Positions 1-12,675 of a stretch of 64,000 nucleotides of DNA are shown here, piece after piece. Every line of letters starts with the position of its first letter. Within the stretch, counting starts at the first letter, position 1. The notes below the pieces were generated by a model. That model was not told the origin of the DNA, did no database searches, and was given only the letters and a program-made list of their open reading frames with translations. The DNA is taken from contig JAANYP010000825.1 in assembly GCA_020465985.1 (NCBI GenBank), positions 207,501 through 271,500 on the forward strand, written 5' to 3'. The translations under genes were made by a program, and so were the position numbers. This DNA is from Centrapalus pauciflorus. Its lineage: Eukaryota > Streptophyta > Magnoliopsida > Asterales > Asteraceae.

Positions 1-841
1 GCATTTCAAAGCATTTTCAGTACTGTGAGTAACAGTTATTCTTGTTTACATGTTTTATATGAAATTGAGACATAAATTGTTTCTATATGATTTATTTAGA
101 ATTCAATAGACTTTTGTGAGTGAAGGCGAACACTGTGGTACAGGTGATGCCCAGCTTAGCCGGATCTTACATTTGATCTATTAATATGCATATTTATCTG
201 CTATCTGTTTATTGTCCTGCATACTATACAGCAAACTTTGTGTTAGCGTTTCTTTGTGCATCTCATAAGCATTATATTTAGCGAGCAAGCAATTCTGATG
301 TTCACCACTATCCCTTGAGCATTATGCGGGTAGCTAGCCCCGCATCACAGATTGATCATCTGTCAGCGGTAAACCCCTAGTGGTGGCATCTCCGTTCTGC
401 GTGAAATGTCTCAATTGTGCAGCATTCTTTCTGGGTATTAAGCAAACAAGCAAGCAAGCAAGCAAGCATAACAGCCTTTATAGGCACTTTCGCCTCATAT
501 TTTACATGCATTCATGAATATCTGTTTACTCACTAAGCATTAGCTTACAGTTGCTACTTACAAATTTTACAGGAAAAGGTAAAGAACAAGCTGGACCTTC
601 TGCTTAGGTCTATTATCTGATCATCCCAGAGGACTTAGCTCATTTTCAGCTTGTGGTATAGCTTTATGATGCCTTGGGTTTTGGGTAGCTGCTTTTATTT
701 ATGTTATGATGTTTTTAGCAACTTAGTACTGTAACCTTGAAGCACGTGTAGTGCATGACTTATTGTAATATTTTATTTAGCTTTATGCATTTATTATAAT
801 TCCTGGGATAAGCAAGCGTGTTTTAAAGCAAGGATGTGACA
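1..841 (+). repeat. 5' LTR of element 1, truncated by window start
   Basis: Collinear with 6632-7472 of the 3' LTR without indels. It ends in TGTGACA at 835-841, immediately before the primer binding site. It contains an (AAGC)n run near 447-468 that is also present in the 3' LTR. Confidence 0.93.
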
Positions 842-844
842 GGA

Positions 845-857
845 TGGTATCAGAGAC
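845..857 (+). promoter_or_regulatory. primer binding site, initiator tRNA-Met
   Basis: TGGTATCAGAGAC starts three bases after the LTR end. It matches the complement of the 3' end of plant initiator tRNA-Met (TGGTATCAGAGC type), the usual minus-strand primer of plant Ty3/gypsy elements. Confidence 0.9.
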
Positions 858-1048
858 ATTGGTTTGAGGGATTCAAGTGTTAGCAATAACACTTGGACTC
901 AAACTTTTAAGCAAAGATATTAGCTTCGAATATCTAGGCTTTAACTTGACATGAGATAGGCTTTGACTATGCTTTAGGAATTGGGAAATGGGGTAGAATA
1001 GGAGTTATGCCTATTCTTATGCAAGTATTATTTATATAATTTCAGAAC

Positions 1049-3877
1049 ATGTCTGGATCTGGTGAAGGAGCTGGAGGTGGACTCACTCCTGAACAGATCA
1101 TGCAAACTATGCTTAGCGAGAACAACGAGCGTCAAGCTAAGTTCTTGCAAGAACAGTTTCGTGCTCGTGATGAAGCCGAAACTAAGCGCAGAGAAGAGCG
1201 TAGGAAACAACAACATGATGACACTGGACGCCACAACGACGACACCGACGAGGAGGAAGCCCCTATAGTCCCTCCTAAGGGCTGCAACTTTCGTTATTTC
1301 AAAGCTTGTGGAGCTCAACCCTTCAAGGGTGCTGCAAATTCGATTGAAGCACTTGAGTGGATCACTGGCATCGAGCGGATTTTTCTCATTAGTGACTGTG
1401 CTGAAGAATCCAAGGTCAGCTTTGCTACTACATTGTTCGAGGGAGGCGCTGTCATGTGGTGGAGGTCTCAGGAAAACATGCACGGAGCCAACTGGATTAA
1501 GTCCCTATCTTGGGATGAATTTAAGGTTATTTTCTTTCGTCAGTACTGCCCAGCTGATGAAAAGAAGCGTTTGGAAGAGAAACTGATGTCTCTTACTCAG
1601 GGAACCAAATCGGTGACTGAGTATGAGATAGAATTTACCCGACTAAGCTTGCTGTCTGACTATCAAGTCGCTACTGAAGAGCGAAAGATCGACCGTTTTC
1701 TGATGGGTCTGCATCCTGAATATCAGAAGTTCTTGAAGCACCGGGGATATACCAACTATGCTGACTGTGTTGAAGCTGCTCGAATTCTCGAGCAGGATTT
1801 TATTCGAGCTGGAGGAGTTCCTACTTCCTCTGTTAACCCGACATGTCCATCACCGCCCAAGAAATCGCGCACCGGAAGCTATTCTGGATCTTCATCCGGA
1901 TATTCTCAGCCACAGCAGTTTCAGTACCGACAGTTCAGCTCGCCTCCAGCACAGCAAACTCGATCATATGCGGTACATTCTGAGCCGAGGCAGTGTCGCC
2001 GCTGCCAGAAGTCACACATTGGGCGTTGTAACCCCAATGATGTGAGGTGCTATGTGTGCAATGAAATAGGACATAGCAGTGAAGAATGTCCTAACAAAGT
2101 TCAAGTTTGCAACAACTGTTTACGCCCTGGACATAATGAGCATGCATGTACGCATCCGTTCAGCATGATTTACCCGAGTGCAGAGCATCATCCGCGATTG
2201 CAGCAGCAGCAATACCGACCTCAGCAACAACATCAACAACAACAGCAAAGACAAAATCAACCGGCCCGGCATAGCACATCGCGAGGAGGTTCTAGTCGCC
2301 GTAACGAGCCAGCTCGGAGTCAGAATCGCGCATTCCAGATAACGGCCGAGCAAGCAAAGGAAATACCAGATGTGGTATCTGGTATGTTTCTCGTTAACTC
2401 TGTACCTGCTAGAGTTATTTTTGATTCAGGAGCCAACCGTTCCTTCATATCAAATTCATTTGCATCTAAACTTGGAATTGCACCGTCTACTCTACCTGTT
2501 ATATTTGATATCGAAACGGCTAGTAATGTAAGTGTGTCTACCGATAAAATTTACCGTGACTGCATTATTCTGCTCGACAACTGTACCTTCCAACTGGACC
2601 TTATCCCGATGGACTTTCATGAATTCGACGTCATCGTGGGTATGGATTGGCTTGATCATCATGACGCCAGCATTGTCTGCAAGAAGAAGTTGATAAAGCT
2701 CACTGCTCCGGATGGCCGCAATATTTGCATCTACGGTGACAGAAAGACAGGTGAAATATGTTTAATTTCTGTAGTCGAAGCTAGGAAGCATATAGCTAAG
2801 GGTTGCGTGTCATACTTAGCATATGCGATAGATGCTAAGTCTGAAAAGAAAGCATTAGCCGAGGTTCCGATAGCCTCTGAGTTTCCTGATGTCTTTCCCG
2901 AGGACATCTCTGGACTCCCGCCAGACCGTCAGGTGGAGTTCAGAATTGATTTAGTGCCCGGCGCGGCACCAATTGCTCGAGCCCCTTATAGACTTGCACC
3001 TGCAGAGATGCAAGAAATGATGAAGCAATTGCAAGAATTGCAAGATAAGGGACTCATACGACCAAGTTCATCTCCCTGGGGAGCTCCTGTTTTATTCGTT
3101 AAGAAGAAAGATGGGACTCTCCGGATGTGCATTGATTATAGGGAGTTGAACAAGGTAACAATAAAGAACAAATATCTGTTGCCCAGAATAGACGATCTTT
3201 TCGATCAGCTTCAAGGAGCCAGTTACTTTTCGAAGATCGATCTTAGATCTGGATATCATCAACTCAAAGTTCGTGAAGAAGACGTTCCTAAAACGGCTTT
3301 CCGTACTAGATATGGGCATTACGAGTTTCTTGTTATGCCCTTTGGTCTTACAAACGCTCCTGCGGCGTTCATGGATCTGATGAACCGCGTTTGTAAACCA
3401 ATGCTCGATAAGTCCGTTATCGTCTTTATAGACGATATTCTCATCTACTCAAAAACCGAAGCTGAGCATGCTGTGCATCTTAGAGAGCTGCTAGAGTTGC
3501 TGCGCAAAGAGCGACTTTACGCCAAGTTCTCTACATGCGAATTTTGGCTGCGACAGGTGCTTACAATCTCGATTTATTCATTTTTTAGCTTATCTTTTCT
3601 TAAATTTCATGCTCAGCGTTAACTTGCAAATCTTGTATCTTATCAGATACAATTCCTTGGTCATGTGATATCTGGTGAAGGAATCTCTGTGGATCCTTCT
3701 AAGATAGAAGCCATTCAAAATTGGGAAGCTCCCAAATCAGCTACCGAGATCCGAAGTTTCTTGGGATTGGCGGGTTACTACCGTCGATTCATTAAGGACT
3801 TCTCAAAACTAGCCATGCCTCTTACATCTCTTACTCGCAAGAATGTTCCCTTTATTTGGGAAGAAGCTCAAGATTGA
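1049..3877 (+). CDS. gag-protease-reverse transcriptase polyprotein of element 1, with an intron-like insert
   Basis: The reading frame opens at ATG 1049 (MSGSGEGAGG) and is open to TAA at 3620-3622 (857 residues). Visible in order: a retrotransposon gag domain (about residues 80-255), a cysteine-rich segment with a CCHC knuckle CYVCNEIGHSSEEC at 334-347, a Gln-rich stretch, the protease motif DSGAN near residue 459, and reverse transcriptase with FIDDI near residue 793. After FWLRQ the frame runs into non-homologous sequence at 3557. The expected continuation, IQFLGHVIS, resumes exactly at 3647, so 3557-3646 behaves like an intron. Removing it gives an open frame to TGA at 3875-3877. There the RNase H domain breaks off. 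Function: capsid, maturation protease and reverse transcriptase of a retroelement. Confidence 0.9.
3557..3646 (+). other. 90-bp intron-like insert in reverse transcriptase
   Basis: The insert starts CAG|GTGCTT and ends TTATCAG|ATA, with GT at 3557-3558 and AG at 3645-3646. It is U-rich and has a branch-point-like TTAAC about 25 bases before the AG. Exact removal restores the reverse transcriptase sequence without gain or loss of a codon (R-Q-I-Q-F-L-G here, R-E-V-Q-F-L-G in the second element of this window). Read through, it ends the protein at 3620-3622. No similarity to the element itself is seen inside it. Splicing is inferred, not shown. Confidence 0.75.
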
Positions 3878-5582
3878 ACTTGCTGCTGTGACTTTTGCGT
3901 TGAAAACATGGCGACATTATCTCTACGGCACCAAATGTCAACTGTATACGGATCACAAGAGCCTTAAGTATATTTTCAGCCAGAAGGAGCTCAACATGCG
4001 CCAGCGACGCTCCATGGAACTCATCAAAGACTATGACTGTGATATTCTTTATCACCCTGGCAAAGCGAATGTGGTGGCCGACGCATTGAGTCGTAAATCC
4101 TACTCTGCTAAATGTCTCTATACCTTGACTCATACTTCGTTTTCATCAACTTTGATCAATGAAATTCTCGTTGCTCAAGCCGAAGCCCTAAAAGAAGAAA
4201 ACCTCAACTCTGAGGACATGAAAGGGCAACTTCAGTTCTTAACCGATAGCCCTCGTGGCTTAAAGCTTTTCAAAAATCGTGTCTGGATTCCCAAATTTGG
4301 TGATGTTCGACAGAAAATTCTTTCGGAAGCCCACTGTTCTAACTTCTCGGTACATCCTGGCAGCACCAAGATGTACAACGATCTAAAAGCCGAGTATTGG
4401 TGGCCCGGTATGAAGAGAGACGTAGGTCAATATGTCGATAACTGTGTTACATGCCGATTGGTCAAAGCGGAGCATCAACAGCCTTATGGCAGTCTACAGC
4501 CTCTACCGATTCCCGAGTGGAAGTTCGATCACATAACGATGGACTTTGTGACGAAGCTTCCTACTACGCGAAGACAGCACGATGCAATATGGGTTATCGT
4601 AGATCGCCTAACCAAAGTCGCTCACTTCATTCCGATTCGCGAAAGCTATTCACTTGAGAAACTAGCTAAGTTGTATATAGACGAGATCGTTACTCGACAC
4701 GGAGTGCCACTGTCAATTGTTTCAGATCGCGACAGCCGGTTCACTTCGAGGTTCTGGAGTGCATTGCAAGATGGATTAGGCACTAAGATCAGAATGAGCA
4801 CAGCATATCATCCGCAACCTGATGGCCAGAGTGAGCGCACGATCCTTACGCTCGAAGACATGCTGCGAGCATGTGTCCTTGAGTTTAGCGGTAGTTGGGA
4901 CGACCACTTGCCGTTAGCAGAGTTTTCTTATAACAATAGTTACCACTCATCCATCAAAGCCGCACCTTTCGAAGCCTTTTACGGATGCAAGTGCCGAACT
5001 CCTACGTGTTGGCATGAAGCCGGTGAAGCACCAATCGCCGGTCCCGAGCTACTTCAACAGACTAACGACAAGATCAGAATTATCCGCCAACGCTTAGAAA
5101 CTGCTCAATCTCGACAGAAATCGTATCACGACCGACGCCATAAGCCTTTAGAATTCCAGAAGGACGATTATGTCGTATTGAAAGTCTCGCCGATGAAAGG
5201 TGTATTCAGATTCGGCAAGCGTGGCAAGTTAGCACCACGATTCGTTGGTCCTTTCAAGATCACCGAGCGTGTTGGAACTCAATCTTATCTGTTGGACTTG
5301 CCAAGCGAACTGTCCAATATACACCCCGTGTTTCACGTTTCGCAACTAAGGAAGTGCAAAGAAGATGACAGAGAAAAGTGGGCCGATCATCTAACTTATA
5401 AGATTAATGAAAAGCTACAATGTGACGAGCCTGAAGTTATTCTAGAAACAAAGATGAAGAAGTTGAGGAATAGAGAAGTAGCAATGGTGTTGGTGCAGTG
5501 GAGGACTTCTCACGGAATTTCTCAGACCTGGGAATCTGAGGAAGACATGAGAGTTCGATATCCACATCTGTTTGAGCCTTAG
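3843..5582 (+). CDS. RNase H remnant and integrase of element 1
   Basis: The open frame begins at ATG 3843, but recognisable pol sequence starts only near 3878 (ELAAVTFALKTWRHYLYG). The first half of RNase H, about 70 residues including the DAS catalytic aspartate region, is missing, and the junction also changes frame, so this part cannot be read on from reverse transcriptase. Downstream sequence is intact: the HHCC zinc-binding domain (HPGSTKMYNDL to CVTC, around 4352-4455), integrase core aspartates near 4542 (MDFVTKLP) and 4724 (SDRDSRF), glutamate near 4833 (GQSERT), and a C-terminal chromodomain-like segment ending WESEEDMRVRYPHLFEP. The core has HPQPDGQ where HPQTDGQ is usual. This start codon is probably not used. 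Confidence 0.88.
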   Translation: MFPLFGKKLKIELAAVTFALKTWRHYLYGTKCQLYTDHKSLKYIFSQKELNMRQRRSMELIKDYDCDILYHPGKANVVADALSRKSYSAKCLYTLTHTSFSSTLINEILVAQAEALKEENLNSEDMKGQLQFLTDSPRGLKLFKNRVWIPKFGDVRQKILSEAHCSNFSVHPGSTKMYNDLKAEYWWPGMKRDVGQYVDNCVTCRLVKAEHQQPYGSLQPLPIPEWKFDHITMDFVTKLPTTRRQHDAIWVIVDRLTKVAHFIPIRESYSLEKLAKLYIDEIVTRHGVPLSIVSDRDSRFTSRFWSALQDGLGTKIRMSTAYHPQPDGQSERTILTLEDMLRACVLEFSGSWDDHLPLAEFSYNNSYHSSIKAAPFEAFYGCKCRTPTCWHEAGEAPIAGPELLQQTNDKIRIIRQRLETAQSRQKSYHDRRHKPLEFQKDDYVVLKVSPMKGVFRFGKRGKLAPRFVGPFKITERVGTQSYLLDLPSELSNIHPVFHVSQLRKCKEDDREKWADHLTYKINEKLQCDEPEVILETKMKKLRNREVAMVLVQWRTSHGISQTWESEEDMRVRYPHLFEP

Positions 5583-5702
5583 GTACTTCGAGGACGAAGT
5601 GCAAGCGTGGTGGGCTCATACTATAACACCTTGCTTTTATTTGCATTTTATTTTAAGTATTTTTGAGCAATTTGCGTAAAATGATGTAATTTCGAGTTTT
5701 AG

Positions 5703-5710
5703 TATAAATA
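5703..5710 (+). promoter_or_regulatory. TATA box of the element 1 LTR
   Basis: TATAAATA followed by GGAGTTGGG, about 80 bases into the LTR. The spacing suits an RNA polymerase II start near 5735-5740 and so a short U3. Confidence 0.55.
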
Positions 5711-6125
5711 GGAGTTGGGTGCTTCATTTTCTCACTTTTGCAAAACTATTCTAGCAACTCCAGAGCTCCTCTCTCTAGAATCGAACATCTCTCTAGCTTT
5801 TCTCCCAAACCGACCGGCCAAATCTCGTGTTCTATACGTTAACGGAAAGATCTCGAAGAGTACTACGCGAATCTCCTATTGCATGCGTGATTTCATACGG
5901 TTTTGAGGTAAAAATCGATCTTTTCGTTTTCTGCATTTTTGGTTTTGAAGATATGAGATTCGAGTCTATCATTTACTGGTGATTTAAAGCTAATTTCGCA
6001 TAGGTTTTACTAGAATATGATAGATTAAGTATAATATAACTAAACCGAGGCTTATTACTTAGCTTATTTGTGGATTTGAGGCTTGAAAATGCATGTTTAA
6101 AGCTGTAACTTATGAACAAACTCGA

Positions 6126-6355
6126 GTATGCATAGAACAGACTCGAAATACCAAGAACAGACTCGAGTAGAGCTAGATTCGAGATATGGGTTTCGAATCT
6201 ATCCTCAGATTCGAATGAGGTTCGAATCTAACCCCCATAATTCGAATCTGTCTTCGAACCTAACCCCTGGTTCGAATCTGTCTTCGAATCTGATGCTCAG
6301 ATTCGAATCTGGCTTCGAGTCTGATGCTCATATTCGAATCTAGCCCCTAAATTTC
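6126..6355. repeat. TTCGAA-centred degenerate repeat array inside the LTR
   Basis: More than ten copies of a motif like ATTCGAATCT or TTCGAACCTAACCCC occur with irregular spacing. The core TTCGAA is a palindrome, so each copy can bind symmetrically or form a small hairpin. The matching part of the 5' LTR lies left of the window. Confidence 0.75.
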
Positions 6356-7472
6356 GAATTTAATTGATAAAATTTACGAACAACGCATAAATTAGCAAAA
6401 TAAATAGCAAAATATTTAGCTAGAAGTTATGGCTTATAGATATTGGAATATTGAACTAGCAGTATTAATTTAGTGCATGTCCTGTAATATTAAACTTCAG
6501 ATATTATACATAAGCTGTTTAGCCCAGCTGCGAGTCAAAGCCAGTGCCAGTATATATATTGAGCCTAGATAAGCAAGTGCAAGCGTTATAAAGCAATTTA
6601 AAGCGTAAATAAGCCCGAGCAAGTATTCAGAGCATTTCAAAGCATTTTCAGTATTGTGAGTAACAGCTATTCTTGTTTACATGTTTTATATGAAATTGAG
6701 ACATAAATTGTTTCTATATGATTTATTTGGAATTCAATAGACTTTTGTGAGTGAAGGCGAACACTGTGGTACAGGTGATGCCCAGCTTAGCCGGATCTTA
6801 CATTTGATCTATTAATATGCATATTTATCTGCTATCTGTTTATTGTTCTGCATACTATACAGCAAACTTTGTGTTAGCGTTTCTTTGTGCATCTCATAAG
6901 CATTATATTTAGCGAGCAAGCAATTCTGATGTTCACCACTATCCCTTGAGCATTATGCGGGTAGCTAGCCCCGCATCACAGATTGATCATCTGTCAGCGG
7001 TAAACCCCTAGTGGTGGCATCTCCGTTCTGCGTGAAATGTCTCAATTGTGCAGCATTCTTTCTGGGTATTAAGCAAACAAGCAAGCAAGCAAGCAAGCAT
7101 AACAGCCTTTATAGGCACTTTCGCCTCATATTTTACATGCATTCATGAATATCTGTTTACTCACTAAGCATTAGCTTACAGTTGCTACTTACAAATTTTA
7201 CAGGAAAAGGTAAAGAACAAGCTGGACCTTCTGCTTAGGTCTATTATCTGATCATCCCAGAGGACTTAGCTCATTTTCAGCTTGTGGTATAGCTTTATGA
7301 TGCCTTGGGTTTTGGGTAGCTGCTTTTATTTATGTTATGATGTTTTTAGCAACTTAGTACTGTAACCTTGAAGCACGTGTAGTGCATGACTTATTGTAAT
7401 ATTTTATTTAGCTTTATGCATTTATTATAATTCCTGGGATAAGCAAGCGTGTTTTAAAGCAAGGATGTGACA

Positions 7473-8175
7473 TGTTCCATTTTAGCTTCTGAATATATTC
7501 AGCAGGAGGTTCGCTAGAGCCTAAAAGGTAGAGGTTTCATTGGGAACCGAATTCTTTGTTAAATAAATAAAAATTTAATAAATATCATTGTCATCAAAAT
7601 GCAATCAGTGAAGACTCAATTTTAATTATCTTTGTTGGTTGGAAGTTTTTTATCCAATAAAAATGATTTGGGGTTTTAATTTAAAAAACTAAACAAGTTG
7701 TGGATTTTTACGCAAATTGACGATACAATAGAAACTTCATGCTCATTATTCATCATCATGATATTCATTTTCATGTTCATGATGAGATATTCGATGCATC
7801 AGAATACAAAAAATGACGATGCAGTAGAAACTTTTGCTAAAAAGTTCATCTTTTGCCGAAAATTCTTCTATGTATCAAAATTTTCATGTTCATTAAGAGT
7901 TTTATCATGAAATCCTTGTGTTTTATCATGAGATTTTTGATGCACCAAAAGTCGTGTTCATCATTCATCTTCGTGTTCATCATTAGATCTTCAATGGCGG
8001 GTGTAATCTTCATGTTCATTCTTTTTTCGTATTCATCATACATCTTCGACGACGACGCAAAAGATATATTTGACAGTATCATGGTGGTGGCCACTGATCA
8101 TGGGCGGTGCAAGGCCGGAGGTCGGCGACATGGTGGTCTAGAGGGTGACGATATGGTGGTGGTCAACTTTCTTTG

Positions 8176-8177
<2 letters not shown>
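7473..8177. other. non-coding stretch between element 1 and the AG microsatellite
   Basis: No gene recognised. From about 7740 to 8060 it is built of loosely repeated words such as TTCATGTTCATCAT, which create spurious open frames on both strands. It looks like decayed simple-sequence DNA. Confidence 0.5.

Positions 8178-8258
<81 letters not shown>
8178..8258. repeat. (AG)n microsatellite
   Basis: About forty uninterrupted AG dinucleotides; the Arg-Glu open frame across it is an artefact of the repeat. Confidence 0.97.
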
Positions 8259-8261
<3 letters not shown>

Positions 8262-8301
8262 ATGAAAATATTTGACTTTTGAATTATGGTATATATGATA
8301 A

Positions 8302-9828
<1,527 letters not shown>

Positions 9829-10005
9829 GGAATGATATTTATTTGATTGATGTTTCCTAAATCAAGTTATTTTTATTAAATAATATCTAATATAGTATTC
9901 CAATAATACCATTGATTTAAGCTTCTCATGCACCTAGGTCTATTTGTGATGTATAATGGTTTTCAAAAGTTTTTCGATGCATATAGGTTTTCCATTTATT
10001 CTCTC

Positions 10006-10120
<115 letters not shown>

Positions 10121-10244
10121 GGTTGGTTGTGTTCATTTGAGAAATATCAATTTTGTTAAATATATGAGAGGATGTGTTCTTAGACCTTAACAAAATATTC
10201 ATCCAGACATCATGAAATGGACATGATGTCATCCGAAGCTTCAT

Positions 10245-10322
10245 TGTTTGATCTTTTTCAAGATCTTCATCGTTTGATCTTCTTCAAGATCCTGACTTCG
10301 TTTTTTGATCTTCTTCAAGATG
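10245..10322. repeat. short tandem array, GATCTTCTTCAAGAT
   Basis: Three degenerate copies of a roughly 28-30 bp unit containing TTTGATCTTCTTCAAGATC. No coding function recognised. Confidence 0.7.
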
Positions 10323-10477
10323 TGCGACTTCATAGTCAAGATCAAAATATTCATAGCTTGATCATCTTTCCATGCCAAATATATCTCAAAAAGATAAATA
10401 AATGAGTTTTCTAAACTACCATTGACAAACCTTAATGTGATTTTTTTCTCAGGTGTATGAAGTTTCTTCATTAAACC

Positions 10478-11852
10478 CAGGGCCGGTCCTGACTTTTTTA
10501 ATGCTCAGGGCGAAACAATAGCAAAATGCTCTATCTAAATACTTAGCAAATAACACACTAATTTTTAGGGGTATGGAATCTAGTCAAGCTAGGCAACTTA
10601 TTCCCACGCCGATTTTATTTAAAAAAATGTTACAACTTCGATAGATAAACATTTAATAACTCAAGCAAGTAAAACACTCAAGCAAATAAGACACGTAAGA
10701 TGAAAGACTACTCAAGCATAGAACGATAAAACCTGATCAAAATAGGCCGTATTAGTCCTGTGTTGGTTTGATATCGGATTGTTCCAAGTTCCAAACTTGC
10801 AATTTATCCTCTGTTGGTTTGAAATCATATTACTATAACTTTCATATTCTAGTTTAATCTCTGTTAGTTTGATACTTTGATAAAACCTAAGAAAATCAGA
10901 TATTCAGATATAGTTTTCAACAAATCATATATACAGATGCAATACATTAGAATTACAATAGGCAATAGATGTAATACATTGGTGCTAAAAGGTTGAAATC
11001 AAACAGAGTGCTATGCTAAAATAGTGAAACAGAGTGCCATGGTAAAAGGCTGAATTTGTTTGATTCTTAACCAACGCGAAACAGATTTATTAATGTAACA
11101 CACTAATACTCCAATAGACAATAGATTTAAGCTTTTTACCGTCGTTAATACTATGAACTATGAAATCGACCAAGACAGATGTGCCTTCACCAGTTCATTA
11201 AGACTATGAACTTTGAAATAGATTTTAGACCACGTGACAGTCTGCCAGATATGCCTTAGTTGGTTTGAACTTCAAAAATTGATCAAGAGTTCAAGACTAT
11301 GTGATGTGAGGATGAAGACTTACAGTGGCCATCGATCAAGACTTTGAAATCGTGGCCATCGATCAAGACTATGTAATGTGAGAATGAAGACTTACAGTGG
11401 TCGTCAATCAAGACTTTGAAATCATTAAAATACGCCTGGAACTCGTCGGAATCGTTGATTGACGATCGCAATACTTCATTGGCCGCTTGTTTTTTGGAAT
11501 TCCCTTTGAAGGGTAGTTAAGTTCAGCAATACTCCAGGGATTCGTTAGAATCGTTGAGTAGTTGAGTTCTCCCATTGAAAGTCCCTTCGAAATCTGAAAC
11601 TCCATTAATTCCCTCCCTTCCATGCTGTGTCTATTGAAGTTTTCTAAAAAATTTAATGGCCGTCTGTTTTTTTTTAGAATCCCTCGCCTCCAAAAACGAA
11701 TGGTGGTGATTGGCTGTTTGCTTTGCAAGGGTGAAATCCCCACCCCTAAAATAGATGGGCCTAATCCATATAGCAATAGCTTATAGATTTTTATGCCCCT
11801 TGCCAAGTTTATGCCCTGGGCCGTAGCCCACCCCCCCTTTGGGTCGGGCCTG
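10478..11852. mobile_element. non-autonomous hAT-like element, 1.4 kb
   Basis: The termini are CAGGGCCGGTCCTG on the left and, reverse complemented, CAGGCCCGACCC on the right. Flanking 8-bp direct repeats are ATTAAACC (10470-10477) and ATTAAAAC (11853-11860), one mismatch. CAG-type termini with 8-bp duplications are the hAT signature. No transposase frame is recognised inside. It holds a 72-bp direct duplication near 11296-11425. Confidence 0.72.
11296..11425. repeat. 72-bp direct repeat, two copies
   Basis: The segment with GAAGACTTACAGTGG and GATCAAGACTTTGAAATC occurs at about 11314 and again at 11386, an offset of 72 bases, with a few substitutions. It lies within the hAT-like element. 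Confidence 0.8.
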
Positions 11853-11883
11853 ATTAAAACTCATATCTATAGCTATATCTATA

Positions 11884-12597
11884 TCTATTATAATAAAGTA
11901 AAACAATCGACGTCACATGTCGCTTTCACAATGCACAAAAATTTCATTTTTCCGCCTCTTTTTCCTAATTTACTATATTAACTTAATTACATTAAATTTT
12001 GGTTTTATTTTTTTTTATTAATGAATTAATATTAAATTAATGTTTACCTAAAATAAATATCTATCATTATTATCCTTAATGATCATAATTAAATTCAAAT
12101 GTAAAAATTTGGATTTAAATGTAGAAATGTGGTAAATAAAATAAAACTTTGTGTTAATTATTTTGCTAACAAAATTTAAAATTTAACTTAGATAACAAAA
12201 ATTAAGAATTGGATGATAAAACTTCAATTGTAGATATGATAAGTTTTGATTATTAATTTTCAGAGATTCCATTTATATATTTTATCATTTTCAAAATATA
12301 CATACACATTCATGTAATGAAAATTTTTTATTTCCCACATTAATATTTCATATTTGAAGTTAATAAAAATTAAAAGAAACATTCTTTTGCTAGCACATAT
12401 TATGATTTTTAATGATATAATACAATAATAATTTTCATGTTATCTCAAGCAACTAAGTATTTTTTTTGTTTTTAATTTAACTAGCTTTCAATTTTTTATT
12501 TTAATTATATATAAATTTTATAACAATTTATTAAAATTTAAAAAAAAATTATCTATTTTCTTAACCAACTCAGGTAATACATGTGTCTCTAACCTAG
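11884..12597 (+). mobile_element. Helitron-like element, + orientation
   Basis: It starts TCTATTATAATAAAGTAAAAC and ends CCTAG followed by T, with a weak hairpin (GGTAATACATGTGTC) just before. The interior is the reverse complement of the right parts of 18796-20070 and 24173-25414. The exact first base is ambiguous because the 5' end lies in a run of TATATC repeats. Non-autonomous; no open frame of note. Confidence 0.6.
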
Positions 12598-12675
12598 TTA
12601 TATATAAGATTAACATTTACTTTGTTCCAATTATGTATTAGTGTGTTAAGTTTTAAATTTTAGTTTATTAATTTA

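Larger units (their letters stand above)
1..7472 (+). mobile_element. Ty3/gypsy LTR retrotransposon, element 1 (chromovirus-like, left end cut by window)
   Basis: Order on the + strand is partial 5' LTR, tRNA-iMet primer site, gag, protease, reverse transcriptase, broken RNase H, integrase with chromodomain-like tail, 3' LTR. RNase H precedes integrase, which is the Ty3/gypsy order. Position 1 aligns with 6632 and position 841 with 7472 with no length change, so the first bases are inside the 5' LTR. I counted four differences by eye in these 841 aligned bases, all transitions, which means a recent insertion. The target-site duplication cannot be checked because the left flank is outside the window; the five bases after the 3' LTR are TGTTC. 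The element looks unable to move by itself because of the RNase H deletion. Confidence 0.95.
5622..7472 (+). repeat. 3' LTR of element 1
   Basis: The right end is fixed by TGTGACA at 7466-7472 and by collinearity with 1-841. The left end is placed at TATAACACC (5622), which resembles the TGTAACACC terminus of element 2 with one base changed; this boundary is inferred because the start of the 5' LTR is not in the window. Length is then about 1,851 bp. A TATA box lies at 5703-5710, and a family of TTCGAA-centred repeats at about 6126-6355. Confidence 0.87.

Noticed and set aside
7853..8275. 140-residue open frame with a poly(Arg-Glu) tail
   Set aside because: It consists of degenerate simple repeats and ends in the (AG)n microsatellite; no domain, no codon pattern of a real gene.
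11408..11806. 132-residue minus-strand open frame
   Set aside because: Lies across the right end of the hAT-like element and a 72-bp duplication; no recognisable domain.
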